Shown: one piece after another, positions 54,944 to 63,133 of the stretch | Layout: every line of letters starts with the position of its first letter | Position numbering within the stretch: the first letter of the stretch is position 1 | Assembly (NCBI RefSeq): GCF_000495795.1 | Contig: NZ_AWGD01000024.1 | Span: 1-64,000, forward strand | DNA length: 64,000 nucleotides | Source: Asticcacaulis sp. AC460 | Lineage (GTDB): Bacteria > Pseudomonadota > Alphaproteobacteria > Caulobacterales > Caulobacteraceae | Reading direction: 5' to 3' | The notes under the pieces: model-generated | Told to the model about the DNA's origin: nothing | Seen by the model: only the letters and a program-made list of their open reading frames with translations | Database searches by the model: none | Position numbers and translations under genes: made by a program

Positions 54944-56398
54944 ATGAGCATCGATATCATGGCCCTCTCCTCCCCTGCTGATTCCGCCACTGCCGACTGG
55001 GGTGATTTCGATCTTCACGCGGCGCAGGGCTTATTGGACGAAGCCCTGAAAGGCGCCGACGATGGCGAGATCTTCATCGAGAAGCGTGAGGGCGAGTCGC
55101 TGTTGTTCGATGACGGCCGGCTGAAGTCGTCGGCCTATAATGCTGACCAGGGATTCGGTTTCCGCATCGTGGCCGGCGAGACGATCGGCTTCGCCAACAG
55201 CGCCGAGCTGTCGCTGGACGCGGTGGCGCGGGCGTCCGAGGCCGCGGTGCTGGCCAAGAAGGGCAAGAATGTCGATGTGAGTTTGGTTGCGTCGCATCCG
55301 GCGCGGTCCAACCGGTCCTATTATCAGGCGCATGACCCGATTGGCGAAATGGCCTTTGCCGACAAGATCGCCCTGTTGCAAGCCATGGACGCCTATGCCC
55401 GCCAGGCGCATCCGGGCGTGGTCCAGGTATCGGCGTCGCTGGCCTGCGACAAGCGCGCCATCACAATCCTGCGCGGGGGTGGGCAGATGTATCATGACTA
55501 TCGGCCGCTGGTGCGGTTGAATGTCAGCGTCTCGGTCGAGAAGAATGGCCACCGCGAGACGTCATCTTCGGGCGGCGGCGGGCGGATTTCCTGGTTCGAC
55601 ATCACCTCGCCGGAAAAGTGGCAGGCCCAGGTCGACGAGGCCATCCGCCAGGCCCTGGTCAATCTGGACGCCATTCCGGCGCCGGCGGGCGAAATGGACA
55701 TCGTGTTGGGGCCAGGCTGGCCGGGCGTGTTGTTGCACGAAGCGGTCGGGCATGGGCTTGAGGGCGACTTCAACCGTAAGGGCACTTCGGCATTTTCCGG
55801 GAAGATGGGCAAGCAGGTCGCGGCCAAGGGCGTGACCATCGTCGATGATGGCACCGTAGCGGATGCACGCGGTTCTTTGAACATTGACGACGAAGGTACA
55901 CCGACCTCGTGCACGACGCTGATCGAGGATGGGATACTGGTCGGCTATATGCATGACCGGCTGTCGGCGCGGCAGATGGGAGTCAGTGCGACGGGCAACG
56001 GCCGGCGTCAGTCCTATGCCCACCAGCCCCTGCCCCGCATGACCAACACCTTCATGCGTGGTGGTAGCGACAAGCTGGACGATATGATCGCCACGACGAA
56101 GAAGGGGCTTTATGCCGTGAACTTCGGCGGCGGCCAGGTCGACATCACCAACGGCAAGTTCGTCTTCCAGTGCACCGAGGCCTATCTGATCGAGGACGGC
56201 AAGGTCGGCGCTCCGGTCAAGGGCGCGACGCTGATTGGCGATGGTCCGGCAGCTATGGGCCAGGTCGATATGATCGGCGACGATTTCAAGTTCGATCCGG
56301 GTGTCGGCACCTGCGGCAAGGCGGGCCAGTCGCTGCCGGTCGGCATCGGCCAGCCCAGCCTGAGAATCAGGGGTTTGACGGTCGGCGGTACGAAATAA
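54944..56398 (+). CDS. tldD: TldD family metalloprotease
   Basis: 484 aa. TldD with TldE (PmbA) forms a Zn peptidase complex that degrades unfolded peptides and matures some modified peptides. The motif HEAVGHGLEGD (265-275) supplies the Zn ligands and catalytic Glu; the C-terminal GVGTCGKAGQSLPVGIGQPSL and the internal ARQMGVSATGNGRRQSY are conserved. The start is taken at ATG 54944; an ATG five codons later is possible. TldE is not in the window. A terminator-like hairpin lies about 100 bases downstream. Confidence 0.96.
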   Translation: MSIDIMALSSPADSATADWGDFDLHAAQGLLDEALKGADDGEIFIEKREGESLLFDDGRLKSSAYNADQGFGFRIVAGETIGFANSAELSLDAVARASEAAVLAKKGKNVDVSLVASHPARSNRSYYQAHDPIGEMAFADKIALLQAMDAYARQAHPGVVQVSASLACDKRAITILRGGGQMYHDYRPLVRLNVSVSVEKNGHRETSSSGGGGRISWFDITSPEKWQAQVDEAIRQALVNLDAIPAPAGEMDIVLGPGWPGVLLHEAVGHGLEGDFNRKGTSAFSGKMGKQVAAKGVTIVDDGTVADARGSLNIDDEGTPTSCTTLIEDGILVGYMHDRLSARQMGVSATGNGRRQSYAHQPLPRMTNTFMRGGSDKLDDMIATTKKGLYAVNFGGGQVDITNGKFVFQCTEAYLIEDGKVGAPVKGATLIGDGPAAMGQVDMIGDDFKFDPGVGTCGKAGQSLPVGIGQPSLRIRGLTVGGTK

Positions 56399-56499
56399 GC
56401 GGCGCTGTTACATTAATTCTGCGTAATGTCGTTCGCGGAATTACCTACGAAAAATGCCGTAGTTAGATTTTTTAATAGGTTGATTTTACATTGATTTCC

Positions 56500-56525
56500 G
56501 GTCCGAAACCTGATGGTTTCGGGCC
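56500..56525 (+). terminator. Terminator-like hairpin after tldD
   Basis: Arms GGTCCGAAACC (56500-56510) and GGTTTCGGGCC (56515-56525) pair over 11 bp with one G-U and a TGAT loop; a weak T-rich stretch follows. Smaller stems CTACG/CGTAG (about 56448-56465) followed by a T-run also lie between tldD and the receptor gene. Confidence 0.5.
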
Positions 56526-56638
56526 GAATTTCGTTGAAATTGTTACAGGCATTTAACTTGTCAGCGACGCCGGCACGGTATTCCGTCGCGGCAAGGACCG
56601 CCGCGAACGGCAGGATGTCTACCGGGGATTTTATAACT

Positions 56639-58669
56639 ATGCGTTTCTACGTCACCTCCGCCTTAGCTCTCGTGCTCCTGGCTGCGCCGGCTCTGACCCA
56701 GGCCCAGGATACGGCCCCGGCGCCCGCGGCGGACAGCAGCAATCAGGTGGTCACCTACCAGGCCGACTATTTCACCCAGTTTCAGGTGTCGACGGCTTTG
56801 GACATGGTGTTCCGGGTTCCGGGCTTCGCCTTCAACCAGGGCGATGAGGTTCGCGGGTTCGCCGGTGCAGCCGGCAATGTGGTCATCGACGGCCAGCGTC
56901 CTGCCAGCAAAGCGAACCTGGCCGAGCAGTTGAACACCATCTCGTCGGCCCAGGTCGAGCGGGTCGAATTGATCACCGGCGGCGCGCCCGGCGTCGACAT
57001 GCAGGGCTATCGCCAGATCGTCAATGTGGTGCGCAAGCAGAGCGACAAGGCGACGATCAATTTTGGCGGCAATGTCAAGTTCTTCCCGGGTTCGTCCAAG
57101 CCGGCCGGTTTCTTCAGCTATTCGCGCAACCGTGGCGGTGTGCTGACCGAATTTTACATGGAGTCGTTCGGTTTCAACGACAACGGTGCGCACGACACGA
57201 CACGCTATATCTATGAGCCGGACTTCAGCGATCCGACGCCGGTGCGGATGTTCATCGATCAGCGCGGCGGCGGTTCGGGTCACGCCGAGCGGTTTACCCA
57301 TGCGCGTCCGTTGTTCGGCGGCAAGATTACGCTGAACGGCAGCCTCAATCCGATCGACTATGAGTATGATGCCCGCTACATCCGGGACGCATCGACGGCG
57401 AAGGAACATCTGGACCTGCAGGAGACCGAGGGCGAGTTAGGGCTGCAGTTCGAGCGCAAGCTGACCAAGACGCTGTCGATGGATATCAACCTTTTGCACC
57501 GGATGGACGACGAGACGCTGGACGACATCTATACAGACGGTCCGGATACGTCGCGCTACGTGTCCAAGTCCGAGGATCGCGAGAACATCATCAGCGGCAA
57601 GCTGACCTGGCAGCCGAAGGAGAAGATCACCTACAAATTCGGCGCGGAGAGTGTTTATAACGGCCGCGATGTCGCCTCGCGCTACACCGAGAACGACAGC
57701 CAGCAGAATGTGCCGTTTGACAATGTGCTGGTCGAGGAAGACCGGGCGGAATATTACGTCATCCGCAACTGGCAGGTAAATCCGAAGCTGAGCGTCGAAA
57801 CCGGATTGAAGGTCGAGACCTCGACCATTTCGGTGGCCCAGGACAACCGGTCGGAATCGTTCGTTTACCCCAAGCCCTCGATTCAGGTGGTGTGGTCGCC
57901 GCGCGACAAGCTCAAGGTGAGCTGGCGGTCGGAGCGTGTCGTCGGGCAGCTCGATTTCGGTGACTTTGCGTCGTCGGTGTCGCTGGATACCGAGGTGGTC
58001 AAGGCGGGCAATCCGTCGATCGTGCCGCAGAAGGAATGGGCCCATGCCCTGACCTTCGATTACGGCTTCTGGACCAAGGGGGCTTTGAGCGTATCGTTCA
58101 AGCATGCCTCGCTGGAGGACACGCTGGATTTCGCGCCGATCGTGACCGATGACGGGGTATTCAATGCCCGCGGCAACATCGGCGACGGGGTGCGGGATGA
58201 GATTGGGGTGAATTTCACGCTGCCGCTGGACAAATTCAAGTTCAAGGGCGGCGAGCTGAAGGTCGATTATACCAAGTACTTCACCAGTGTGACCGATCCG
58301 ATTACAGGGGACTCGCGGCCGATTTCGGGGCTCAATCCGGACCGGTTCAATATCGTGCTGAGCCAGAACATCACGAGCTGGCGCGCCAACTGGGGTGTGG
58401 AAATCAACAGCCTGAACAATGGCACGCAGTATCACGCCACCGAGCAATACCGCTACAAGTCGGCGCCGTGGATCGCTCTGTGGGCCGAGTACAAGACCAA
58501 GGACAACATCACCTGGGCGGTGATCTTCCAGAACCCGCCGAAGCGCCGGGACCAGATGACGCGGACGGTGTGGGATGGCCTGCGGGAACAGACCCCGATC
58601 GTGCGTCAAGAGCATAGTGATGGCAAGGCGAACCCGTTTGTGATCGTGCGGGTGAAGAAAGAACTGTAA
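56639..58669 (+). CDS. TonB-dependent receptor, small-barrel type
   Basis: 676 aa from ATG 56639, giving an immediate signal peptide (MRFYVTSALALVLLAAPALTQAQ); an in-frame ATG at 56615 is the alternative. The plug domain spans about 30-130 (TALDMVFRVPGFAFNQGDEV, NVVIDGQRPASK, RVELITGGAPGVDMQG). The barrel is made of alternating strands with periplasmic turns such as LTWQPKEKITYKFGAES and ends VIVRVKKEL rather than in an aromatic residue. No TonB-box-distal signalling domain is present. It resembles the outer-membrane beta-barrel proteins related to TonB receptors common in Caulobacterales and Sphingomonadales; the substrate is unknown. A peptide transporter gene lies convergent beyond repeat B2. 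Confidence 0.9.
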   Translation: MRFYVTSALALVLLAAPALTQAQDTAPAPAADSSNQVVTYQADYFTQFQVSTALDMVFRVPGFAFNQGDEVRGFAGAAGNVVIDGQRPASKANLAEQLNTISSAQVERVELITGGAPGVDMQGYRQIVNVVRKQSDKATINFGGNVKFFPGSSKPAGFFSYSRNRGGVLTEFYMESFGFNDNGAHDTTRYIYEPDFSDPTPVRMFIDQRGGGSGHAERFTHARPLFGGKITLNGSLNPIDYEYDARYIRDASTAKEHLDLQETEGELGLQFERKLTKTLSMDINLLHRMDDETLDDIYTDGPDTSRYVSKSEDRENIISGKLTWQPKEKITYKFGAESVYNGRDVASRYTENDSQQNVPFDNVLVEEDRAEYYVIRNWQVNPKLSVETGLKVETSTISVAQDNRSESFVYPKPSIQVVWSPRDKLKVSWRSERVVGQLDFGDFASSVSLDTEVVKAGNPSIVPQKEWAHALTFDYGFWTKGALSVSFKHASLEDTLDFAPIVTDDGVFNARGNIGDGVRDEIGVNFTLPLDKFKFKGGELKVDYTKYFTSVTDPITGDSRPISGLNPDRFNIVLSQNITSWRANWGVEINSLNNGTQYHATEQYRYKSAPWIALWAEYKTKDNITWAVIFQNPPKRRDQMTRTVWDGLREQTPIVRQEHSDGKANPFVIVRVKKEL

Positions 58670-58673
58670 AAAA

Positions 58674-58799
58674 CGAATGGGGTTGAGGGGCCCGCGGCCC
58701 CTCGCCTTTCCCTTCTACTAAAAAACCTCGCCCCTTTGGGGGCGAGGTTTTTTAGTAGAAAGAGGAAGAGGTGGGGCCTCAGGCCCCACACCCCATTCG
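58674..58799. repeat. Family B cloverleaf-like palindromic element (B2)
   Basis: Outer arms CGAATGGGGT (58674-58683) and ACCCCATTCG (58790-58799) enclose GAGGGGCC/GGCCCCTC (58685-58703), a perfect 22-bp central stem (58713-58734 with 58739-58760) and GTGGGGCC/GGCCCCAC (58771-58789). It fills the gap between the receptor stop and the transporter stop and can terminate both. Confidence 0.92.
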
Positions 58800-60668
58800 C
58801 TATTTCGCAGCTTCTTCCGTCACACCATCGTTCGCACCACCAGCCCATCCCTTGATAAAGAAGCTCAGGATAAACAGGGCAACGCCGAACGCGATCACGC
58901 CGATCCCGATCGTGCTGAACACCGACAGGGTCTGGTTCAGCGATTGACCCGGATCGACCACCTCGCCGCCGATGGTGAAGGCCTTGGTCTGCTCGGTGAT
59001 CTTGCCGCCGAAGAACTGGGCCCACGACAGGCCGGTAAACCACAGCGCCATCATGGTCGAGACGATCGACGGCGGCGACAGCTTGGTCTGTTGCGACAGA
59101 CCGACCGGCGACAAGGCCATCTCGCCTACCACCGTCAGGAAGTAGTTCATCACCAGGAAGATCAGCGGCAACTGGAACAGGGCGTTGACGAAGGAATGCC
59201 CACCCCACACCAGCACAATAAAGGCAAAGCCGGCCGCCACGATACCGAAGGCGAACTTTTTCACCGGATCCGGATCGGCATTGCGCCGGCCAAGATAGGT
59301 GAACAGGGCCGCGAAAATCGGCGCCAGAATCAAAATGAACGCGGCGCTGAACAGGGTACTGGTCTGGGCCGGCGTCAGCCCCGTATCCACCCAGGTCATG
59401 CCCGGCTGCATGGTCATGGCTGCCAGTTGGTCCCGCGACGCAAACACCCAGTTCCCCAGCACCACCGGCTGCGCAAACACCGTCAGATCGACGTGACGGT
59501 CGCTGAACAGGTTCAGGGCCGACCCCGCCAACTCCTCCAGCGTAAAGAAGACGATCGACGACACGCTGAGCACCAGGGCCAGCCCGATGCGGAAATTCTC
59601 CACCCGCGTAAACCGCGTAAACATGCTGTAGATGACATACCCGAGTATCACCAGGGTCAGGACCACCAGACAGTAGAAGACGATGTCGTTATGCTGGACC
59701 AGGTAATAGACCACGGCCACGCCCAGCAGGCTCAGGGCGTAGATCGCGTGCTCCCGGCTGATGAAGCCGCCGATCTTTTCCTTGATGACATCCAGATTGG
59801 GCGCCTCGCCCTTGCCCAGCAACCACGGCTTGCCGATCATGAAGCCGACCAGGCCCAGCACCATGCCGATGCCGGCGGCGCCGAACCCGGCCCACCAGCC
59901 GACCGTCGTCCCCAGCCAGCCACAGATGATGGCCGCCCAGAACGAACCCAGGTTGATACCGAAATAATAGAGCTGGAAACCCGAATCCCGCCGCGGGTCG
60001 CGGTCCTTGTACAACTGCCCGACCAGGCTGGAGATATTGGCCTTCAGGAAGCCCACCCCCATGATGATCAGCGAAATCGAAATGAAGAAGGCGGTCTCGG
60101 CCCACGGCGTCACCGTCTTGGTCACGACTTCATAATCGCCCTTGGCCAGCACCGACGGCAGGGGTGAGCCTTGCGGCAAACCATCGATGACCAGGCTGTC
60201 GTCGCCACCGGACTTGTAGCTGTACAGGGCGTCGCCGACCTTCAGCTTCACGGCCTTGTCCTCGCGCACGACCTCATAGGTTTGGCCGTGGTACGTAAGG
60301 TTTTGCTGCGCCGGCTGGCCTTCCAGCGCCATGCCGGCGTGGCCCAGGACCAGCAGAATGCCGCCGAACATGACGGCGCGGCGTGTCCCCAGCCAACGGT
60401 CGGCAATGAAGCCCCCGACCAGCGGCACCAGGTAGATCAGCGTCATGTACGAGGCATACTGTTCCACCGCCATGGCGTCGTCGAACAGGAACTGCTTGGT
60501 CAGATAGAAGATCAGCAGGCCGCGCATGCCGTAGAAGGAAAAGCGCTCCCACATCTCGATGAAGAAGCAGACGATCAGCCCCTTGGGGTGATTGCGCATC
60601 TGCAGGACGACAGGAATCGCCGTCAGCAACGTGATAACGATGCCGCCGAGAAGGACGAGGTTGAGCAT
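58800..60668 (-). CDS. Peptide MFS transporter (POT/PTR2 family)
   Basis: 622 aa proton-coupled di/tripeptide importer. The ExxER motif is intact (Glu38, Glu41, Arg42 in EMWERFSFYGMR), as is the second signature FQLYYFGINLGSFWA. It is longer than the usual 450-520 aa because of a polar insert of about 70 residues after TM4 (near 113-185: GQTYEVVREDKAVK, SYKSGGDD) and another before TM9. Inserts of this kind occur in a POT subgroup. It has its own promoter candidate upstream. Convergent with the TonB-dependent receptor, though a shared substrate path is only a guess. Confidence 0.93.
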   Translation of the reverse strand: MLNLVLLGGIVITLLTAIPVVLQMRNHPKGLIVCFFIEMWERFSFYGMRGLLIFYLTKQFLFDDAMAVEQYASYMTLIYLVPLVGGFIADRWLGTRRAVMFGGILLVLGHAGMALEGQPAQQNLTYHGQTYEVVREDKAVKLKVGDALYSYKSGGDDSLVIDGLPQGSPLPSVLAKGDYEVVTKTVTPWAETAFFISISLIIMGVGFLKANISSLVGQLYKDRDPRRDSGFQLYYFGINLGSFWAAIICGWLGTTVGWWAGFGAAGIGMVLGLVGFMIGKPWLLGKGEAPNLDVIKEKIGGFISREHAIYALSLLGVAVVYYLVQHNDIVFYCLVVLTLVILGYVIYSMFTRFTRVENFRIGLALVLSVSSIVFFTLEELAGSALNLFSDRHVDLTVFAQPVVLGNWVFASRDQLAAMTMQPGMTWVDTGLTPAQTSTLFSAAFILILAPIFAALFTYLGRRNADPDPVKKFAFGIVAAGFAFIVLVWGGHSFVNALFQLPLIFLVMNYFLTVVGEMALSPVGLSQQTKLSPPSIVSTMMALWFTGLSWAQFFGGKITEQTKAFTIGGEVVDPGQSLNQTLSVFSTIGIGVIAFGVALFILSFFIKGWAGGANDGVTEEAAK

Positions 60669-60735
60669 TACATATCTCGCAAAGTGGCTATGTGGCTAAC
60701 ACTCAGGAGTGCTGCCTTTTTTGCGACATGATCAG

Positions 60736-60767
60736 GTATTTAGCGGTTTGGCAAGCGCCATCGTCAA
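60736..60767 (-). promoter_or_regulatory. Candidate promoter of the peptide transporter gene
   Basis: On the minus strand TTGACG (60767-60762), a 17-base spacer and GCTAAATAC (60744-60736) give a good vegetative promoter about 70 bases before ATG 60668. Just upstream is the 8-bp palindrome CGTATACG. Confidence 0.5.
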
Positions 60768-60784
60768 ATCGTATACGAAACGGT

Positions 60785-62140
60785 TTAGTACGCTTCCTCG
60801 GCATAAAGCCGGCGGATATCGCCTTGCCACGGGCCGTGATACTTTTCGAGCAGACGGTCGGCCGGCGTCAGGCCGCTGTCGGCGATTTCGAACAGCTCGG
60901 CCAGGTAGCCGGTTTCGTCGATAAACCCGCCCGACAGCTTGTTGCGGTTCTTCAGACCCAGCTTGGCGATGTTCAGTACGTCCATGGCCCAGTCCTTGAC
61001 CGGCCGGCCGGCGATCTCGCCCTTCAGGCCGGTCTTGGCCGCCATGCCGCGCAGGCGGTTGTGTTCTTCGGTGGTCCAGTTCTTAACCAGATCCCAGGCG
61101 GCGTCCAAAGCCGTCTGATCGTAGAACAACCCGCCCCACAGCGCCGGCAAGGCACACAGACGGCCCCACGGACCGGCGTCAGCGCCGCGCATCTCCAGGT
61201 ACTTCTTGAGACGCACTTCCGGGAACAGGGTGGTCAGGTGATCGGCCCAGTCGTCCATGGTCGGACGATGCCCCGGATAGGCCGGCAGTTCGCCCTTCAT
61301 GAAGGCTTTGAAGTCTTGGCCGGAGGCATCGATATAGTGGTCGCGGTGGACGAAGTACATCGGCACGTCCAGGGCGTACTGGGCATAGCGCTCATAGCCG
61401 AAACCGTCCTCGAAAACGAAGTCCAGCATGCCGGTACGGTCGGGATCGGTGTCGGTCCAGACATTGGCGCGGGCCGATACGAAACCGTTGGGCTTGCCTT
61501 CGGTAAACGGCGAATTGGCGAACAGGGCCGTGGCGATCGGTTGCAGCGCCAGGGAAACGCGGAACTTCTTCACCATGTCCGCTTCGGAGGCGTAGTCGAG
61601 ATTGGCCTGAACCGTGCAGGTCCGCAGCATCATGTCGAGGCCGAGATTGCCAACCTTGGGCATGTAGGCGCGCATGATGTTATAGCGGCCCTTGGGCATG
61701 ACCGGGGTTTCTTCGCGCGTCCACAGCGGCGAGAAACCCGTGCCGACAAAGCCCAGGCCCAGTTCGCCAGCGACCGCCCTCACCTCTTCCAGGTGCTGGC
61801 CGGTTTCCTCGCAGATATCGTGCAGGGTTTCGAGCGGTGCGCCGGACAGCTCGAACTGGCCGCCGGGTTCCAGCGATACCGAGGCGCCGTTGCGGCTGAG
61901 AGCAATGAGGGTTTCGCCTTCGTAGACGCCTTGCCAGCCAAAGCGCATCAGGCCTTTCAGCATGGCCTGGATGCCGTCGGGTCCTTCGTAGGCCGGGCGC
62001 GTCAGATCGGACAGATGGAAGGCAAACTTCTCGTGTTCAGCGCCGATGCGCCAGCGCTCACGCGGCTTTTCACCCGACTGGAAATAGCTCACCAGTTCGG
62101 AAAAGGTCCGCAGGGGCTCTGCCTCACCCGAATACGCCAT
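60785..62140 (-). CDS. gshA: Glutamate--cysteine ligase, plant/alphaproteobacterial type
   Basis: 451 aa from ATG 62140; the longer open frame upstream has no family match. First enzyme of glutathione synthesis, ligating Glu and Cys with ATP. Family blocks: WRIGAEHEKFAF, VSLEPGGQFELSG, MPKGRYNIMRAYMPKVG, TVQANLDYASEADMVKK, and EMRGADAGPWGRLCALPALWGGL. It lies 79 bases downstream of rsmE, an arrangement common in alphaproteobacteria, and likely shares its transcript. Confidence 0.96.
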   Translation of the reverse strand: MAYSGEAEPLRTFSELVSYFQSGEKPRERWRIGAEHEKFAFHLSDLTRPAYEGPDGIQAMLKGLMRFGWQGVYEGETLIALSRNGASVSLEPGGQFELSGAPLETLHDICEETGQHLEEVRAVAGELGLGFVGTGFSPLWTREETPVMPKGRYNIMRAYMPKVGNLGLDMMLRTCTVQANLDYASEADMVKKFRVSLALQPIATALFANSPFTEGKPNGFVSARANVWTDTDPDRTGMLDFVFEDGFGYERYAQYALDVPMYFVHRDHYIDASGQDFKAFMKGELPAYPGHRPTMDDWADHLTTLFPEVRLKKYLEMRGADAGPWGRLCALPALWGGLFYDQTALDAAWDLVKNWTTEEHNRLRGMAAKTGLKGEIAGRPVKDWAMDVLNIAKLGLKNRNKLSGGFIDETGYLAELFEIADSGLTPADRLLEKYHGPWQGDIRRLYAEEAY

Positions 62141-62219
62141 ACCGCCTGCCCTTTTTTGTTTGCGAAGTCGCCGCCTATATGGGCCGGTCATCGCAGGCAC
62201 ACAAGAGAGGATTGCTAAA

Positions 62220-62963
62220 TTAGCGCCAGTCGCCGACGGCCGCCTGATAGAGGGTGAGCGCGCTGATCGCGGCGGTGTCGGCACGCAGGATACGTGGCCC
62301 CAGATTGACTGGAACGCAGTCCGGCCGGTTGCGTAAAGTCCGCCGTTCCTCGTCGTCGAATCCGCCTTCGGGGCCGATCAGGATCACAGTCCGTTCGACC
62401 GGCGGTGCTTTGAGGGCTTCCAGGAGTGGCAAGGTTTCGCCGTCGGTCTCGTGGGTCGAGTTTTCGTCGCCGAAGATCAGCCGGTCGAAGGCATTTGCTT
62501 CCAGGAAGCGGTCCAGTTTCACCGGCGCCAGGATTTCGGGCACGTCCAGGCGTTCGGTCTGCTCAGCCGATTCTTTGGCAATGGAAACAAGGCGTTCAAC
62601 ATTTGTATGACCGGCATTCGTGCGCCGCGTGGTCAAAAGTTGGATGGTGCCGACACCCAGTTCGGTGGCTTTTTCGATGATATATTCCAGCGCCGAGCGT
62701 TTGATCAGGGCGACCGCCAGGATCGGCCCCTGCCCTGTTGATTGTGGCTTAGTTTGTTCGGTCAGTTCGAGTTTGACCGACTTCTTGCCGACCTCGCTAA
62801 GGCGCGCGGTCCATTCGCCATCGCGGCCATTGAAGATGGAGACCGTATCATCGACGGAAAGGCGCATGACAGCCGCCAGGTAGCGCGACTGGTCGGGATT
62901 GAGCACGATGGTGAGGCCTTCGGTGAAGGCCGGTGTCGGTTCGGATATGTACAGCCGGATCAT
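62220..62963 (-). CDS. rsmE: 16S rRNA m3U1498 methyltransferase
   Basis: 247 aa SPOUT-class enzyme methylating N3 of U1498 in 16S rRNA using SAM. N-terminal PUA-like domain (MRLSVDDTVSIFNGRDGEW) and C-terminal trefoil-knot domain with KATELGVGTIQLL, the ILIGPEGGFDDEE motif and the terminal NLGPRILRADTAAISAL. The ribosome-binding site is weak. It is upstream partner of gshA; a family A repeat separates it from the M61 gene. Confidence 0.96.
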   Translation of the reverse strand: MIRLYISEPTPAFTEGLTIVLNPDQSRYLAAVMRLSVDDTVSIFNGRDGEWTARLSEVGKKSVKLELTEQTKPQSTGQGPILAVALIKRSALEYIIEKATELGVGTIQLLTTRRTNAGHTNVERLVSIAKESAEQTERLDVPEILAPVKLDRFLEANAFDRLIFGDENSTHETDGETLPLLEALKAPPVERTVILIGPEGGFDDEERRTLRNRPDCVPVNLGPRILRADTAAISALTLYQAAVGDWR

Positions 62964-63019
62964 GGCGGGGTTATGCGCTTTACGCTCTAAATCGTCAAAC
63001 GGCTAAAGGGCGGAGCTTG

Positions 63020-63102
63020 TCACGCCCCCTCCGTCTCGACGCACTTCGCCCTAAGGAGGGCTCGCTTGCTCGACACCTCCCCCGCGAGCGGGGGAGGATA
63101 AG
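63020..63102. repeat. Family A repeat, half-element (A6)
   Basis: It matches A1, A3 (right half) and A4 in CCCCCTCCGTCTCGACGC, GGCTCGCTTGCTCGACACC and GCGGGGGAGGATAAG. It ends 31 bases from the stop of the M61 peptidase gene, on the same side as the other copies. Confidence 0.85.
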
Positions 63103-63133
63103 AAAAGCAAGCCTTTCAACGGTTGATTTTCGC

